64,000 nucleotides of DNA from Symbiodinium natans (GCA_905221605.1 CAJNDS010002457.1:821501-885500), one strand, 5' to 3'; counted from the first letter of the stretch, positions 20,306 to 29,673 are shown. Notes: generated from the sequence alone by a model not told the origin. Numbers and translations are program-made.

Positions 20306-20787
20306 TAGGGTTTAGGGTTTGGGGTTTAGGGTTTAGGGTTAGGGTTTAGGGTTTAGGGTAACTGGGTTGGAAAGCTCTTGTTGGGGAAGAGTTTCTCATT
20401 TTTCTCAAAGGGCTTAAAAGGGCCAACCTCTAGCAGGTATTCGGCTTAGGGTTTCGAAGCTCACGCCAGTCCTAAACCCTAAACCCTAAACCCTAAACCC
20501 TAAACCCTAAACCCTAAACCCTAAACCCTAAACCCAAAACCCAAAACCCAACACCCAAAACCCAAAAACCCAAACCCACCCAGCCAGTCCTTATCCCGCA
20601 GCCTCTCTTCCAGGCCCCAATGTCAACCCCGCAAAACACCTGGCACAGGCCCAGAGTCCCCAGGGCTTCAGGCCCTAGACCCTAAACCCAACCAACAGAA
20701 ACCCTAAACCCTAAACCCTGAACCCTAAACCCTGAACCCTGAACCCTGAACCCTCAACCCTAAACCCTAAACCCTAAACCCACCCAG

Positions 20788-20866
20788 TTGAGAGCCCGAG
20801 GCTCATCGATGTCCACGACCAGCTTCTCTGGAGGGGACGCGGACAACCAAGGCGCCGTAAGGAGGG
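20788..20866 (+). CDS. possible exon, unknown protein
   Basis: After CACCCAG the frame reads LRARGSSMSTTSFSGGDADN and then QGAVRR, a Ser/Gly-rich disordered-type sequence. Confidence 0.45.
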
Positions 20867-21026
20867 TTTTATAAAGGGTTGAGGGTTGAGGGCTTCAGCC
20901 TAAACCCTAAACTCTACATCAGCCTAAACCCTAAACCCTAAACCCGAAACCTGGTTTAGGAGTCTAGGGTTTTGGGGTTTATAGGGTTTAGGGTTTAGGG
21001 TTTGGGGTTTAGGGTTTAGGGTTTAG

Positions 21027-21110
21027 GAGAACGGAAGCTGGGAATCCTCGACCCTGAGCCCAAGAAAAGGAAGCTGGGGGGCGAGTCTCAGATTCTCAGG
21101 GCGCTTGCAG
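21027..21110 (+). CDS. exon with telomere-derived acceptor TTTAG|G
   Basis: The array ...GGGTTTAG ends exactly at the exon, which reads ERKLGILDPEPKKRKLGGES then QILRALA and ends CTTGCAG|GTCGGG (84 bp). The lysine-rich run could be a nuclear localisation signal. The other strand has stops, so the plus strand is firm. Protein unknown. Confidence 0.65.
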
Positions 21111-21344
21111 GTCGGGGCTTAGGGTTTAGGGTTTAGGGTTTACGGTTTAGGGGCTCCCTTACTATACTAAGCTTAGTTAAGGGAGTTATAACCTACATAG
21201 CAGTACTTATAACCCAATTTAGTGCCCTTATAACCCTGTTTATGACTAGGGGGCCCCTACATGTAGGGCTCAGGTCATCCTTGTTTTTGTGCGGCCTTGA
21301 AATACCTGGGGGATCGGGAGACTCTTAGGGTTTTGGGCTAGGGT

Positions 21345-21460
21345 CTGCCCAAATCTTCCAAAACCCCTGAATTAAGGAATATACCCTAACTTATAATACT
21401 AAGGACCCTTAATATGAAGTAGGGTATATTCCTTAATTAAGGGGCTTTGGAGGATCTGGG
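21345..21460. mobile_element. family D inverted-repeat element
   Basis: Arms TCTTCCAAAACCCCTGAATT and TTAATTAAGGGGCTTTGGAG with inner AAGGAATATACCCTAA/TAGGGTATATTCCTT. Copies are also at 21945 and 34835. Confidence 0.9.
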
Positions 21461-21787
21461 CCTTGAAATACCTGGCGATCGGGGGACTTCTTGGGGTTGG
21501 GGGTGAGGGTTTAGGGTTTAGGGTGGGGTCTGGTTTGGAGATCTAGGGCGGATAGGGCTTGGGGGTCCTGTTCTTAAGGGATTTAGGGGATCTAAACGGT
21601 AAATGATTTAGCGGCCGAAAGGGTTTAGCGTTCAGCTTGTTGTTTGAGGGTGTTTATGGGGCTTTTATGCCGGTGGCGCGTGGGATCATATCGCGGCAGC
21701 TTGGAGCTCTTTCGGTCGTAGGGTTTTGTGACATGTGCATGTAGAGATCCAGGTAAAACACGGGGTTGTGGTTGCCTAACCTAACTA

Positions 21788-21887
21788 CTTAGTAGCTGAA
21801 TGAGTACACTTTACACTTTTGTGGGATACTACAATCCCCTATAGAATTGAAAGTGTACACTTTTTTGGGGGCTTATGAACTCAGCAA
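21788..21887. mobile_element. family E inverted-repeat element, complete
   Basis: CTTAGTAGCTGAATGAGTAC at the left, GGCTTATGAACTCAGCAATT at the right, and inner ACACTTTACACTTTT/AAAGTGTACACTTTT. Good reference copy of about 100 bp. Confidence 0.9.
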
Positions 21888-21944
21888 TTAAGACGATGGG
21901 CCCTATGAACCCAGGACCCTGGAAGCATAGGGATACACTCACCC

Positions 21945-22055
21945 AGATCCTCCAAAACCCCTTAATTAAGGAATATGCCCTGATTCATATTGAGGGTCAT
22001 TAGTATAAGTTAGAGTATATTCCTTAATTAAGGGGTTTTGGAAGATTTGGGCAGA
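21945..22055. mobile_element. family D inverted-repeat element
   Basis: GATCCTCCAAAACCCCTTAA and TTAAGGGGTTTTGGAAGATT are near-perfect inverted arms around ATTGAGGGTCATTAG. Confidence 0.92.
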
Positions 22056-22147
22056 GCATCAACCGAACCTTTATGGCGTGAAGGAAGCCGCTGTTGCGCC
22101 GCAAAGTCCTATCACGTCCCACAGAGCACCCTCAGGTGGGATCGGGG

Positions 22148-22220
22148 GGTTTGGGCTTTAGGGCTTAGGGCTTAGGGCTTAGGGCTTAGGGCTTAGGGCT
22201 TAGGGCTTAGGGCTTAGGGT
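22148..22220 (+). repeat. CTTAGGG variant array (about 9 units)
   Basis: Head-to-tail GGGCTTA heptamers passing into canonical TTTAGGG. All carry the same T-to-C change, which suggests amplification of one variant unit. Confidence 0.95.
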
Positions 22221-22270
22221 TTAGGGTTTAGGGTTTAGGGTCTATTTAGGGTTTAGGGTTTAGGGTTTAG

Positions 22271-22336
22271 GTTGCTGTTGTTGTTGAGCTGGTGGACTCG
22301 TTTCACGGAATGTCTGCGTGCGAGCGAAGTTCCAAG
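22271..22336 (+). CDS. exon with telomere-derived acceptor TTTAG|G
   Basis: GGGTTTAG|GTTGCTG opens 22 codons, phase 0 to 0, reading VAVVVELVDSFHGMSACERS and ending TCCAAG|GTAGTT. The last telomere unit forms the 3' splice site. Product unknown. Confidence 0.6.
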
Positions 22337-22517
22337 GTAGTTTGGTAGCCTTTCAGGGTTTAGGGTTTAGGGTTTAGGGTTCCAGGGTTTGCTGGTCTTT
22401 GATGTTCGCTTGTTTGGCGGCAGGCGCAGGACAACATCTGATTAGCATCGCCCAGATCCCTAACCCTAAGCCCGAAACCCTAAACTCTCCACAGCCTCAA
22501 CTCCCCAAAATTTAGGA

Positions 22518-22680
22518 CGTTCCCCCTTATACGAACAGTCCTTAATAGTAACAGGGACCCCAACAGGGGTTACTGTAAGCCCAATCCCTAAACCCTAAAC
22601 CCTAAACCCTAAACCCTAAACCCTAAAAGGACCGTTAGTATCAGCGGAAACATCCCACAAGGTACAAGCGCTGAATGGCA
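22518..22680. mobile_element. family G element with telomere insert
   Basis: GGACGTTCCCCCTTATACGA at the left and GTATCAGCGGAAACATCCC at the right. Six CCCTAAA units sit between them, absent from the copy at 14850. Confidence 0.7.
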
Positions 22681-22740
22681 AACAGGAACCAGCCCGCAGA
22701 ACCCTCGAGCTCTCTCTCAACTCTTGACCCTGACAATAAC

Positions 22741-22829
22741 TGGGTTTAGGGTTTAGGGTTTAGGGTTTAGGGTTTAGGGTTTAGGGTTTAGGGTTTAGGG
22801 TTTAGGGTTTAGGGTTTAGGGTTTAGGGT
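22741..22829 (+). repeat. TTTAGGG array (about 12 units)
   Basis: Perfect G-strand heptamers. Confidence 0.97.
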
Positions 22830-23082
22830 GGAGTACTATACTTTAATACTTTTTTTTTGGTTCTGGGTTCCTATTATAGCTACTTATACCTAAAAAGTAT
22901 ATACTTTTTTTCCAGGGTCTACTCCAAAGCAGGGATAAGCGGAATTCTGGTGTAGTGTTTCGGGTTTGAGGTTGCCCAGACGGAAGCTACACCCCTAAAC
23001 CCTAAACCCTAAGTAGACCCCTAAACCCTAAACCCTAAGATCTGTTGATCAAGAGTCAAGAGACCACGCGCCTTCAGCCCAG

Positions 23083-23155
23083 GCGTGGCTTCCTCAAGCT
23101 GGAGGCCCGCTACTCCTCCGATGCTCCGGGCGGCCAGACCGAGATGAGATTTCAG
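23083..23155 (+). CDS. exon ending at CAG|GTTTAGGG
   Basis: CCCAG|G and TTTCAG|GTTTAGGG bound a 73-bp exon: one base then 24 codons including RGFLKLEARYSSDAPGGQTE. Both sites obey the AG|G rule. Protein unknown; it may be upstream of the channel transmembrane region. Confidence 0.65.
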
Positions 23156-23634
23156 GTTTAGGGTTTAGGGTTTAGGGTTCAGGGTTCAGGGTTAGGGCGG
23201 ATGTAAGGGTAGAAGAAGATTCAGGGTTTAAGGACACGGGGGTTTATGGGGCTTCTTTAGGGATGGTTGGGATTAGGGTGTAAGGGCTTTGGGTTTTTAG
23301 ACCTTCCGCGTGTGAAGTGTCGACAGTGTCGACCAGTTGCTCTAACTGCCCTTGCGCAAGTGCGAGCGTGGAAACCCTCAAATCCTAACTCTCCAAGCAC
23401 TAAACCCTAAACCCCTAAACCCTAAACCCCTAAACTCACACCCGACAGAGCCCCAAACCCTAGTGGTATGATACCCCCTTAACCCCATAACCCTAAACCC
23501 TAAATCCTAAACCCTACCCAACCAAAAAAACACCAACAGCGTCATCTGGATCCCCTTCAATCCAAAAAGGGTACCCTTTTTATTCCTTCGTTACTCCAGG
23601 GTCTAGGAGAGCACTGTAACCCTGAACCCTAAAC

Positions 23635-23705
23635 CCCAAACCCCAAACCCCAAACCCCAAACCCCAAACCCTAAACCCTAAACCCTAAACCCCAAACCCC
23701 AAACC
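23635..23705 (-). repeat. CCCCAAA variant array
   Basis: Consecutive ACCCCAA heptamers alternate in blocks with canonical CCCTAAA. The same variant recurs at 41588. Confidence 0.95.
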
Positions 23706-23735
23706 CTAAACCCTAAACCCTAAACCCTCCTATAG

Positions 23736-23828
23736 GAGAGCTTCCTCCCGGCGTCATCTTGGGCGCCGTGCGCCGCTTCGATGCCGAGTTCCGCGTGGGG
23801 CGCAACGAGGCGGCCGGCTTTCGGTCCT
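23736..23828 (+). CDS. exon, unknown protein
   Basis: TATAG|G opens ELPPGVILGAVRRFDAEFRV followed by GRNEAAGFRSLG. The sequence has a strand-loop-helix look but no family is recognised. Confidence 0.6.
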
Positions 23829-24111
23829 TGGGGCTCTTAAGGGTTTTAGGGTTTAGGGTTTAGGGTTTGGGGTTTGGGGTTTAGGGTTTAGGGTTTAGGG
23901 TTTTAGGGCAAAAGTTTCAGGGGTTTAGTAACGTATTAGGGGGAGGGGACTATAGCCCTAAACCCTAACGCCTGGGTTTCGGGCCTACGGGTTTAGGCAA
24001 AGAGGGCAGGCTCGAGGGGTTTGTTGCTTTTAGGGCATTTAGGGGGTTTGGGGTTTAGGGTTTAGGGTTGGGGTGCAGGCTTAGGGTTTCGGTTCGATTG
24101 TGGCCTAGCAG

Positions 24112-24170
24112 GCAAATGGCCCCAGATGAAAGGACAAACGTCGATTGTGGATGCCGTTCCGGGCTTAAAG
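24112..24170 (+). CDS. possible exon, unknown protein
   Basis: CTAGCAG|G then QMAPDERTNVDCGCRSGLK, ending before TTTACC. Hydrophilic, two Cys. Confidence 0.4.
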
Positions 24171-24312
24171 TTTACCCGACCCCACATGCAGCGTCAACGC
24201 ACAAGGTTTTTTTGGGCTTAGTGTTTAGAGTTTAGGGATGTCAGCAGAAGAAGAATTCCCGTGCCTTTAGCGCTGTATAGAGACAGTTTCGGACAGGTGG
24301 ACTCTGCATAGA

Positions 24313-24465
24313 TACAAGGAGAGGCCCCCTTACTATACAAACTATACAAACACTTCCTAAACCCTAAACCCTAAACCCTAAACCCCAAGATAGGATCCTT
24401 ATAACCCTAATGTAGGGCCCTTATCACTCTACTTGTAACAGTTGTTTGGCCCCTTCTTGTAACCG
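24313..24465. mobile_element. family A element with telomere insert in the core
   Basis: TACAAGGAGAGGCCCCCTTAC at the left, AAGATAGGATCCTTATAACC and CTTCTTGTAAC at the right; four CCCTAAA/CCCCAAA units replace the sequence normally following GTTAAGGGACTT. Confidence 0.8.
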
Positions 24466-24490
24466 CTTCTTGAGCCAGACCTGGCTCCAC

Positions 24491-24571
24491 CTAAACCCTA
24501 AACCCTAAACCCTAAACCCTAAACCCTAAACCCTAAACCCTAAACCCTAAACCCTAAACCCTAAACCCTAA
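24491..24571 (-). repeat. CCCTAAA array (about 11 units)
   Basis: Perfect C-strand heptamers. Confidence 0.97.
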
Positions 24572-24577
24572 ACCACT

Positions 24578-24628
24578 ATTCAAGAGCTGGAAGCTTTGAA
24601 CCAAACGCTCCAACCCCACAACCGAGCG
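24578..24628 (+). CDS. possible exon, helical segment
   Basis: IQELEALNQTLQPHNRA immediately after a telomere array, then a stop. Coiled-coil-like but very short. Confidence 0.4.
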
Positions 24629-24818
24629 TAGTTGAGTCCCAAACCACCCCCCCCCCCCCTCCCAATTCTAGTTCCTTTGTTCCTTTGTTTTGTTGGATTA
24701 GCCATAAATCATGCAGTGACCCTACAGGAAAACAAGGTTTGGGGATTTGGGGGTTAGGGTTTGGGTTTAGGATTCTGGCTAAGCCCCTTGTGAGGCCGAG
24801 TATAGGGCCCCCTGGCAG

Positions 24819-24870
24819 GTTGATCGCCTGAATCTGGTCGACTCACTGGCGCCTTGCCTCCGTACCCGAG
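24819..24870 (+). CDS. exon, unknown protein
   Basis: GGCAG|GTTGATCG opens VDRLNLVDSLAPCLRTR and ends ACCCGAG|GTTCAGCG. Good sites on both sides (52 bp). Confidence 0.55.
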
Positions 24871-25230
24871 GTTCAGCGCTCCTGCTGCGGCCTTAAACCC
24901 CTAATCAAACACTAAACCCTAAGCCCTTACACCCTAAACACGAAACCCCTAAGCCCACGAAGCTTCGAAAAGAGGAGGTGGCTGCACCCTTCTCACTCAA
25001 CCCTACACCCCGGCAGGCCCTAGACTCTGGACCCCCCAAAAACCCTAAAACCGAAGACTCCAGACCCTAGCATCCCGAGAGTCCCTAAGCCCTAAACCCT
25101 AAACCCTAAACCCTGAATCCCTGAATCCCTAAACCCTAAACCCTGAACCCTAAACCCTAGACCCTGAACCCTGAACCCGAATCCCTAAGCTCTGAACCCT
25201 AAACCCTAAACCCTAAGACCGCCACTTCAG

Positions 25231-25303
25231 GAACACTCCGAACGAGACATCGGCAAAGTCAAGTGGAACAGCAGAGACCTCCTGCAGGCGCTAATGCGAC
25301 AGT
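25231..25303 (+). CDS. exon, charged protein segment
   Basis: CTTCAG|G then EHSERDIGKVKWNSRDLLQA and LMRQ, running into CCCTAAACCC. Clear coding character. Likely part of the N-terminal cytoplasmic region of the channel gene, but this is only positional. Confidence 0.6.
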
Positions 25304-25603
25304 ACCCTAAACCCTAAACCTTAAACCCTAAACCCTAAGCCCTAAACCCTAAACCCTAAATCCTAAACCCTAAACCCTAAACCCTAAACCCTAAACCCTA
25401 AACCCTCAACCCTAAACCCTAAACCCTAAACCTTACATGTGCTTCTTCGGTTCGGCTCAGCCCTTCGGACGTTCCCCATAGCCATTTTGTCAATGGCATG
25501 TAAGCACCAGATATGACACACCACCCCCAATGCAACCAGTATGTCAATGTATGACTCTGTACAAGACTAAGCCTAAGCCTGACAATCTCAACATACCTAG
25601 ATG

Positions 25604-25730
25604 GGCCCTTGGGACATGTTACATCTTCCCTTCTTGAGTATATTTCATAGGGTTTCAAGGTCCATTGGCCCTTGGGACATGTTACATCTTCCCTTCTTGA
25701 GTATGTTTCAGAGGGTTTCAGGGTCCATCC
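25604..25730. repeat. 63-bp direct duplication
   Basis: Two near-identical copies of GGCCCTTGGGACATGTTACA through TTTCA.AGGGTTTCA.GGTCCA, placed head to tail, followed by a family B remnant at 25730 to 25830. Confidence 0.9.
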
Positions 25731-25861
25731 TAGATACTTAAAACCCCCCAAGTCCCCTAAGTAGGCTTTTAGTACAGTTATAATTGGGCTTCCAAGTACC
25801 CTGACCCTCCAGGTATGGGGTGACACCCTAGATACAACCAAGAGTCCTTAATAGGGATTGT

Positions 25862-25912
25862 TTAGGGTTTAGGGGTTTAGGGGTTTAGGGGTTTAGGGGT
25901 TTAGGGGTTTAG
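25862..25912 (+). repeat. TTTAGGGG octamer array
   Basis: Five or six units with one extra G each (GGGGTTTA) precede normal TTTAGGG units. Confidence 0.95.
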
Positions 25913-25966
25913 GGTTTAGGGTTTAGGGTTTAGGGTTTAGGGTTTAGGGTTACTAGATACCACCAG

Positions 25967-26068
25967 GCCTTCTTCGTCAAGATGAACTTCTGCGAGCGCC
26001 TGTACTTCACCGTGGACGTGGGGGGCACCTCCAGCTTAGTTTCCCGAGCCGCCCGGAGGAGCAATTGG
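25967..26068 (+). CDS. exon upstream of S1, probable N-terminal part of the Kv channel
   Basis: CACCAG|G begins AFFVKMNFCERLYFTVDVGG, continuing TSSLVSRAARRSNW. In animal Kv channels the stretch before S1 carries a Ser-Ser-x-x-Ala-Arg motif, to which SSLVSRAAR is loosely similar. A second frame is also open (LLRQDELLRAPV), so frame choice is tentative. Confidence 0.5.
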
Positions 26069-26407
26069 GGTTCGAGTTTTAGGGTTTAGAGTTTAGGGTT
26101 TAGGGTTTAGGGTTAGGAGGCTAAGGGTTTTAGGCGTTTAGGGTCTATAGGAGGCATAGCCACAGATTTGGTGGGCCACGAGTGCCTGCTTGCTTCAGTT
26201 GTGAGTCTTTGGCTGGTGCATCCGGCATGGGCCTCAGTTCTGGGTTCCAAAGGAGTCATGACTGGAGGCCCACTCGGGAAGTTCAGTTGTTAGAGTTTTA
26301 AGGTTTAAGACGTCACTCTGCTGCGGTTTAGGCAGGGTCTAGGGCTTGTAGGGTCGGAGGTGCTTCAGTCAAGGCGTTTTGGGTATGACCGTTCGTGCGT
26401 TTTGTAG

Positions 26408-26472
26408 ATCTTTCCTGCGGATGACGGGCCATCCACCCCGGAAGAACAAGAAGAAGCCAGAAATCCTGTCTT
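26408..26472 (+). CDS. acidic linker exon before S1 (candidate)
   Basis: TTTGTAG|ATC opens IFPADDGPSTPEEQEEARNP. It is acidic, disordered and immediately precedes the S1 exon, fitting a cytoplasmic linker. The 3' boundary is not clear. Confidence 0.45.
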
Positions 26473-26582
26473 ACCATTCAGTTCCCCTAAGGATATAGGT
26501 TTGTAAACCCTAAACCCTAATTAAACCCTAAACCCTAAACCCCCCTAAAAACCTCAACCCCCCCTAAAGCGCCATCCCCGAG

Positions 26583-26687
26583 GCCGTCAGCGCCATCATG
26601 GTAGCAGCCATCGTGATCAGCATTGCCATCTGGATGGCAGGTACAATGCCCTGGTTCTCTATGGCCGCTTGGAAGCGCTTTCAGGGG
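26583..26687 (+). CDS. Kv-type potassium channel, exon with S1
   Basis: Exon CCCCGAG|G to CAGGGG|GTTTCGGG, 35 codons, phase 0 to 0. It reads AVSAIMVAAIVISIAIWMAG then TMPWFSMAAW. This is a first transmembrane helix; the GTMPWF ending corresponds to the ETLP-x-F turn at the end of Kv S1. The channel would sit in the plasma or an internal membrane and open on depolarisation. The donor is a variant telomere unit (TTTCGGG). An internal GTACAA is an alternative donor. The next transmembrane exon is 1.6 kb downstream. Confidence 0.8.
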
Positions 26688-27440
26688 GTTTCGGGTTTAG
26701 GGTTTCGCGTGTAGGGTTTAGGGCTACCTGACCCGCAAACCCCGAAACCTAAAAATCGCATAGCCAGAGAGTGTGCAAAACATCACAAGAGTTGGCACTT
26801 CATGTGAGCAACCCAGGTAAAGGAAGCAAGGTTGCGCCCTATGTCATACAGACGCGTGTTGCAACACATCCCTGGAAATTTCTACTTTGCAGCAGGATCG
26901 GGCTTAGGCTTTTTGGGGTATAGTATAGGGTTTAGGCTTTAGGGTCTAGGGCAGTATTCCAAGAGATGCGTGTGGCGGCGCAGTACCTCGCGAGAACCCT
27001 CGAATTGTAGTTCTTTCCCGGGGAAAAAAAACAAAACCCTATAGAGCACAGCATCAAGAAGCCCGGTTTAGGGTTCAGGGTTTAGGGTTTAGGGTGTAGG
27101 GTTTAGGGTTTAGGGTGAAACTACAAGTCTGGGTTAAACACGGGCGAAACTACAGCTGACTTCAGGAGTTTGGGTGCAAAGCAAGGCGAAACTGCAATGG
27201 CTGCAATGAAGGTCCAGGCAGACACCCTAAACCCTAAACCCTAAACCCTAAATTGCAAGCTGGAGCTCCGGATGCAGGGCGACTGATATTTCTGCCGAAA
27301 TCCTTCGGTCTTCGAAGCCCATGAAGCCCAGCAGTCCCCAAGTTCCCCTAAACCCCAAACCCCAAACCCTAAACCCCAAACCCCAAACCCTAAACCCCAA
27401 ACCCTAAACCCTAGACTCTGTAGACCATAAAACCCCCCAG

Positions 27441-27510
27441 GTCCCCTGCTCGGGATGCGAGCCAGAGCCTTTGCCGTGGATGCAAGGGGCCGGCTGGCTC
27501 ATGTTATGTG
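27441..27510 (+). CDS. possible S1-S2 loop exon
   Basis: CCCCCAG|GTCCCC to GTTATGTG|GTTGGG. One frame reads VPCSGCEPEPLPWMQGAGWL. Its reading phase does not fit simply between the S1 and S2 exons, so it may not be used. Confidence 0.3.
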
Positions 27511-27757
27511 GTTGGGTTTAGGGTTTAGGGTTTAGGGTTTCGGGTTTCGGGTTTTGGGGTTTTGGGGTTAGGATTTCGAGTTTAAGTATAGGGAGTCGTC
27601 CAGTCTGGGTGCAATAAGGGTTAGGGTTTAGAGTTGAGTAGGGTTTAGGGTTTAGGTATAGTATAGGGAGCCGTCCAGTCTGGGTTCAATAACAAAAGTA
27701 TAGGGCTTACCTGAGCCTCCAAACTATTCATGGTCGTGGCCTATGGGCACGGGGCGT

Positions 27758-27895
27758 CACTTGGAGGTTCGTGGGTACTTATAAGTAGAGTTATTGGCAG
27801 GGCAAATACAGGTTGTAAGCCGGGCCAGTACAGGTTAGCCTTATTTGGTTGTGCTTAATTACAACCCTACTTCTGACTAACCATGAGCCTCTAAG
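27758..27895. mobile_element. family B inverted-repeat element
   Basis: CTTGGAGGTTCGTGGGTACT and ACTAACCATGAGCCTCTAAG form the arms. It lies in the S1-S2 intron. Confidence 0.75.
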
Positions 27896-28329
27896 TTTCA
27901 AGGGCTCCAACCCGAAACCCCCAAAGCCCCGTCATTGGCCACTAAGGTCGAATCTAGGGCCCTCAAGGCTTTGGAAGGGCTCCGAGTCTCATTGTATACG
28001 GTGGTGGCTTAGTGTTGAGAGTTTAGGGTTTAGAGTTTAGGTACAAGACCACATGCTCGGTTTCGAAGCTTCGATCTTTCGCGGAAATGACTTTAGACAA
28101 TTCCTAGTTCCCAAACCCCAAGCACCTCGGAATGCAGAGAGGTGGGACCTTCGCGTGGCTATTTAGGACCCTCAACCCTAAAACCTTCGTAGCCTTTAAG
28201 AGCAACACCCCAAACTAGGTTCAGGGTTTAGGGCTTAGGGTTTAGGGCTTAGGGCTTAGGGTTTAGGGTAGAAACCCTACCCTACATGTGCAATCTCGGC
28301 CCAGCAAGGGGCCACCTCCGACTTGACAG

Positions 28330-28376
28330 GTCGACGAGACGTGCGTTATCATTTTCACCGTGGAGTTCCTGACAAG
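28330..28376 (+). CDS. Kv-type potassium channel, exon with S2
   Basis: TTGACAG|GTCGACGAG opens VDETCVIIFTVEFLTR, matching the S2 pattern V-E-T-x-C-I-I-x-F-x-x-E-F-L-x-R of Kv channels; the conserved acidic residue of EFL contributes to the gating-charge transfer centre. The frame meets a stop at ACTTGA, so the exon must end by 28377. Ending at ACAAG with a GACTTG donor (a GA-AG intron) gives AGG|ATG in frame with the exon at 29317. Confidence 0.8.
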
Positions 28377-28904
28377 GACTTGAATCTGAAATCCTGAAGT
28401 CTCCAAACCAACCCTAAACCTAAGCACACGAAAGCCCGCCCCACACCTAATTACACGAGAAGTGAAGCATTCTCCTCATTGCCAGTATGGAGGGTTTTTT
28501 CGATAAGTAGTAGGACCCCCCAATATCGACCCCCAAACAGTAGGATCCCCTTCTCCTTAAGTACCCCCAATAAGGTGGCCCCAATGTCGTAAACCCCAAA
28601 GAAGCACCTTTATGACTGGTTGGGTGGTTGGCCTGTGAGAATCTTCGGTAGATGAGCCGTTGCTTCGTGGTTGCTTGCCTCTTCATCTGCACTCTGACTT
28701 GGCAGGTTTCTCTGGGAGAAATCGAGAAATCCTGAACTGCCCTAGGGGTTTAGGGTTTAGGGCCAACCCTAAACCCTAAACCCTAAACCCTAAAAGGAAT
28801 TCGGAGAGACCCCAAACTTCCTTCAGCCCAAAGTGGTGCCTCGGTGTCAGCAGTGTCCGTGTGGTAAGCAAGACCTAAAGAGACGATGATCGCTGACGTG
28901 GGGC

Positions 28905-29050
28905 CTTCCAGGAGGGGCCCCCGTAGTTGTAAGTAGAGTAACCCTAAACCCTAAACCCTAAACCCTAAACCCTAAACCCTAAACCCTAAACCCTAAACCG
29001 AACGATCGTATCTTTGGGTACAGGTTCCTGAACTATTAGTTAGTGTAGAC
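28905..29050. mobile_element. family A element with about 9 CCCTAAA units inside
   Basis: AGGAGGGGCCCCCGTAGTTG and TAAGTAGAGT at the left; GATCGTATCTTTGGGTACAG, TTCCTGAACTATTAGTTAGT at the right. The AGGACCCTAAATTGGG core is replaced by telomere units. Confidence 0.8.
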
Positions 29051-29147
29051 CATGTGCCCAGGGTATGCTGGCGGCAGCTGTGCAACCCAACCTTGCTGGT
29101 CTTTTTTTTGGGCAGGCTAAAAAAATATTATGAGGGGCCTCCCTGCC

Positions 29148-29272
29148 CTGAACCCTGAACCCTAAACCCTAAACCCTAAACTCTAAACCCTAAACCCTAA
29201 ACCCTGAACCCTGAACCCTGAACCCTGAACCCTGAACCCTGAACCCTGAACCCTGAACCCTGAACCCTACAT
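29148..29272 (-). repeat. CCCTGAA variant array (about 11 consecutive units)
   Basis: The block 29196 to 29268 is almost uniform CCTGAAC heptamers, flanked by canonical CCCTAAA. Confidence 0.95.
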
Positions 29273-29316
29273 GAGGGAGCCCCCCCACCACCCCCGCCCC
29301 ACCACCCCCCACACAG

Positions 29317-29428
29317 GATGCTCACGGCTCCCTTCGCACGCATGAAGCTGCTGAATCGGCGCTTCCTTCTCGATCCATGGCCGATGCAGATTTTTTGGCT
29401 GGAAGCGTCTGGTACCTGGTTGTGTAAG
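29317..29428 (+). CDS. Kv-type channel, exon for the S2-S3 linker
   Basis: ACACAG|G begins a frame MLTAPFARMKLLNRRFLLDP then WPMQIFWLEASG. Joined to the S2 exon through a GA-AG intron it continues EFLTR|MLTAPF, a plausible basic extension of S2 into the cytoplasmic linker. Ending at TGTAAG|GGTTTAGGG is phase-compatible with the next exon. A second frame is also open, so the frame depends on the S2 junction being right. Confidence 0.6.
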
Positions 29429-29580
29429 GGTTTAGGGTTAGGGTTTAGGGTTTAGGGTTTAGGGTGTAGGTTTAGGGTTTAGGGTTTAGGGTTTAGGGTT
29501 TAGGGTTTAGGGTTTAGGGTTAGCCTCCAAAGTCCGTTGCTCAAAAAAAGGGTTTAGGGTTTAGGGTTTAGGGTTTAGAG

Positions 29581-29673
29581 CTGGCTGAGGACACGGTCTT
29601 CACCGTCACTGCCAAGACGGAGGATGCGTCCGAGCTCTCGGAGCAGGAGCTGGGCCGACCCTTGGCTTCAGAA
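29581..29673 (+). CDS. Kv-type channel, S2-S3 linker exon with telomere-derived splice sites on both sides
   Basis: TTTAGAG|CTGGCTG and TCAGAA|GTTTAGGG bound 31 codons, phase 0 to 0, including DTVFTVTAKTEDASELSEQE. Acidic and clearly coding. Its phase fits the neighbours at 29745 and, with the proposed end, 29317. It implies an insertion in the S2-S3 loop compared with animal Kv channels. Confidence 0.6.
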
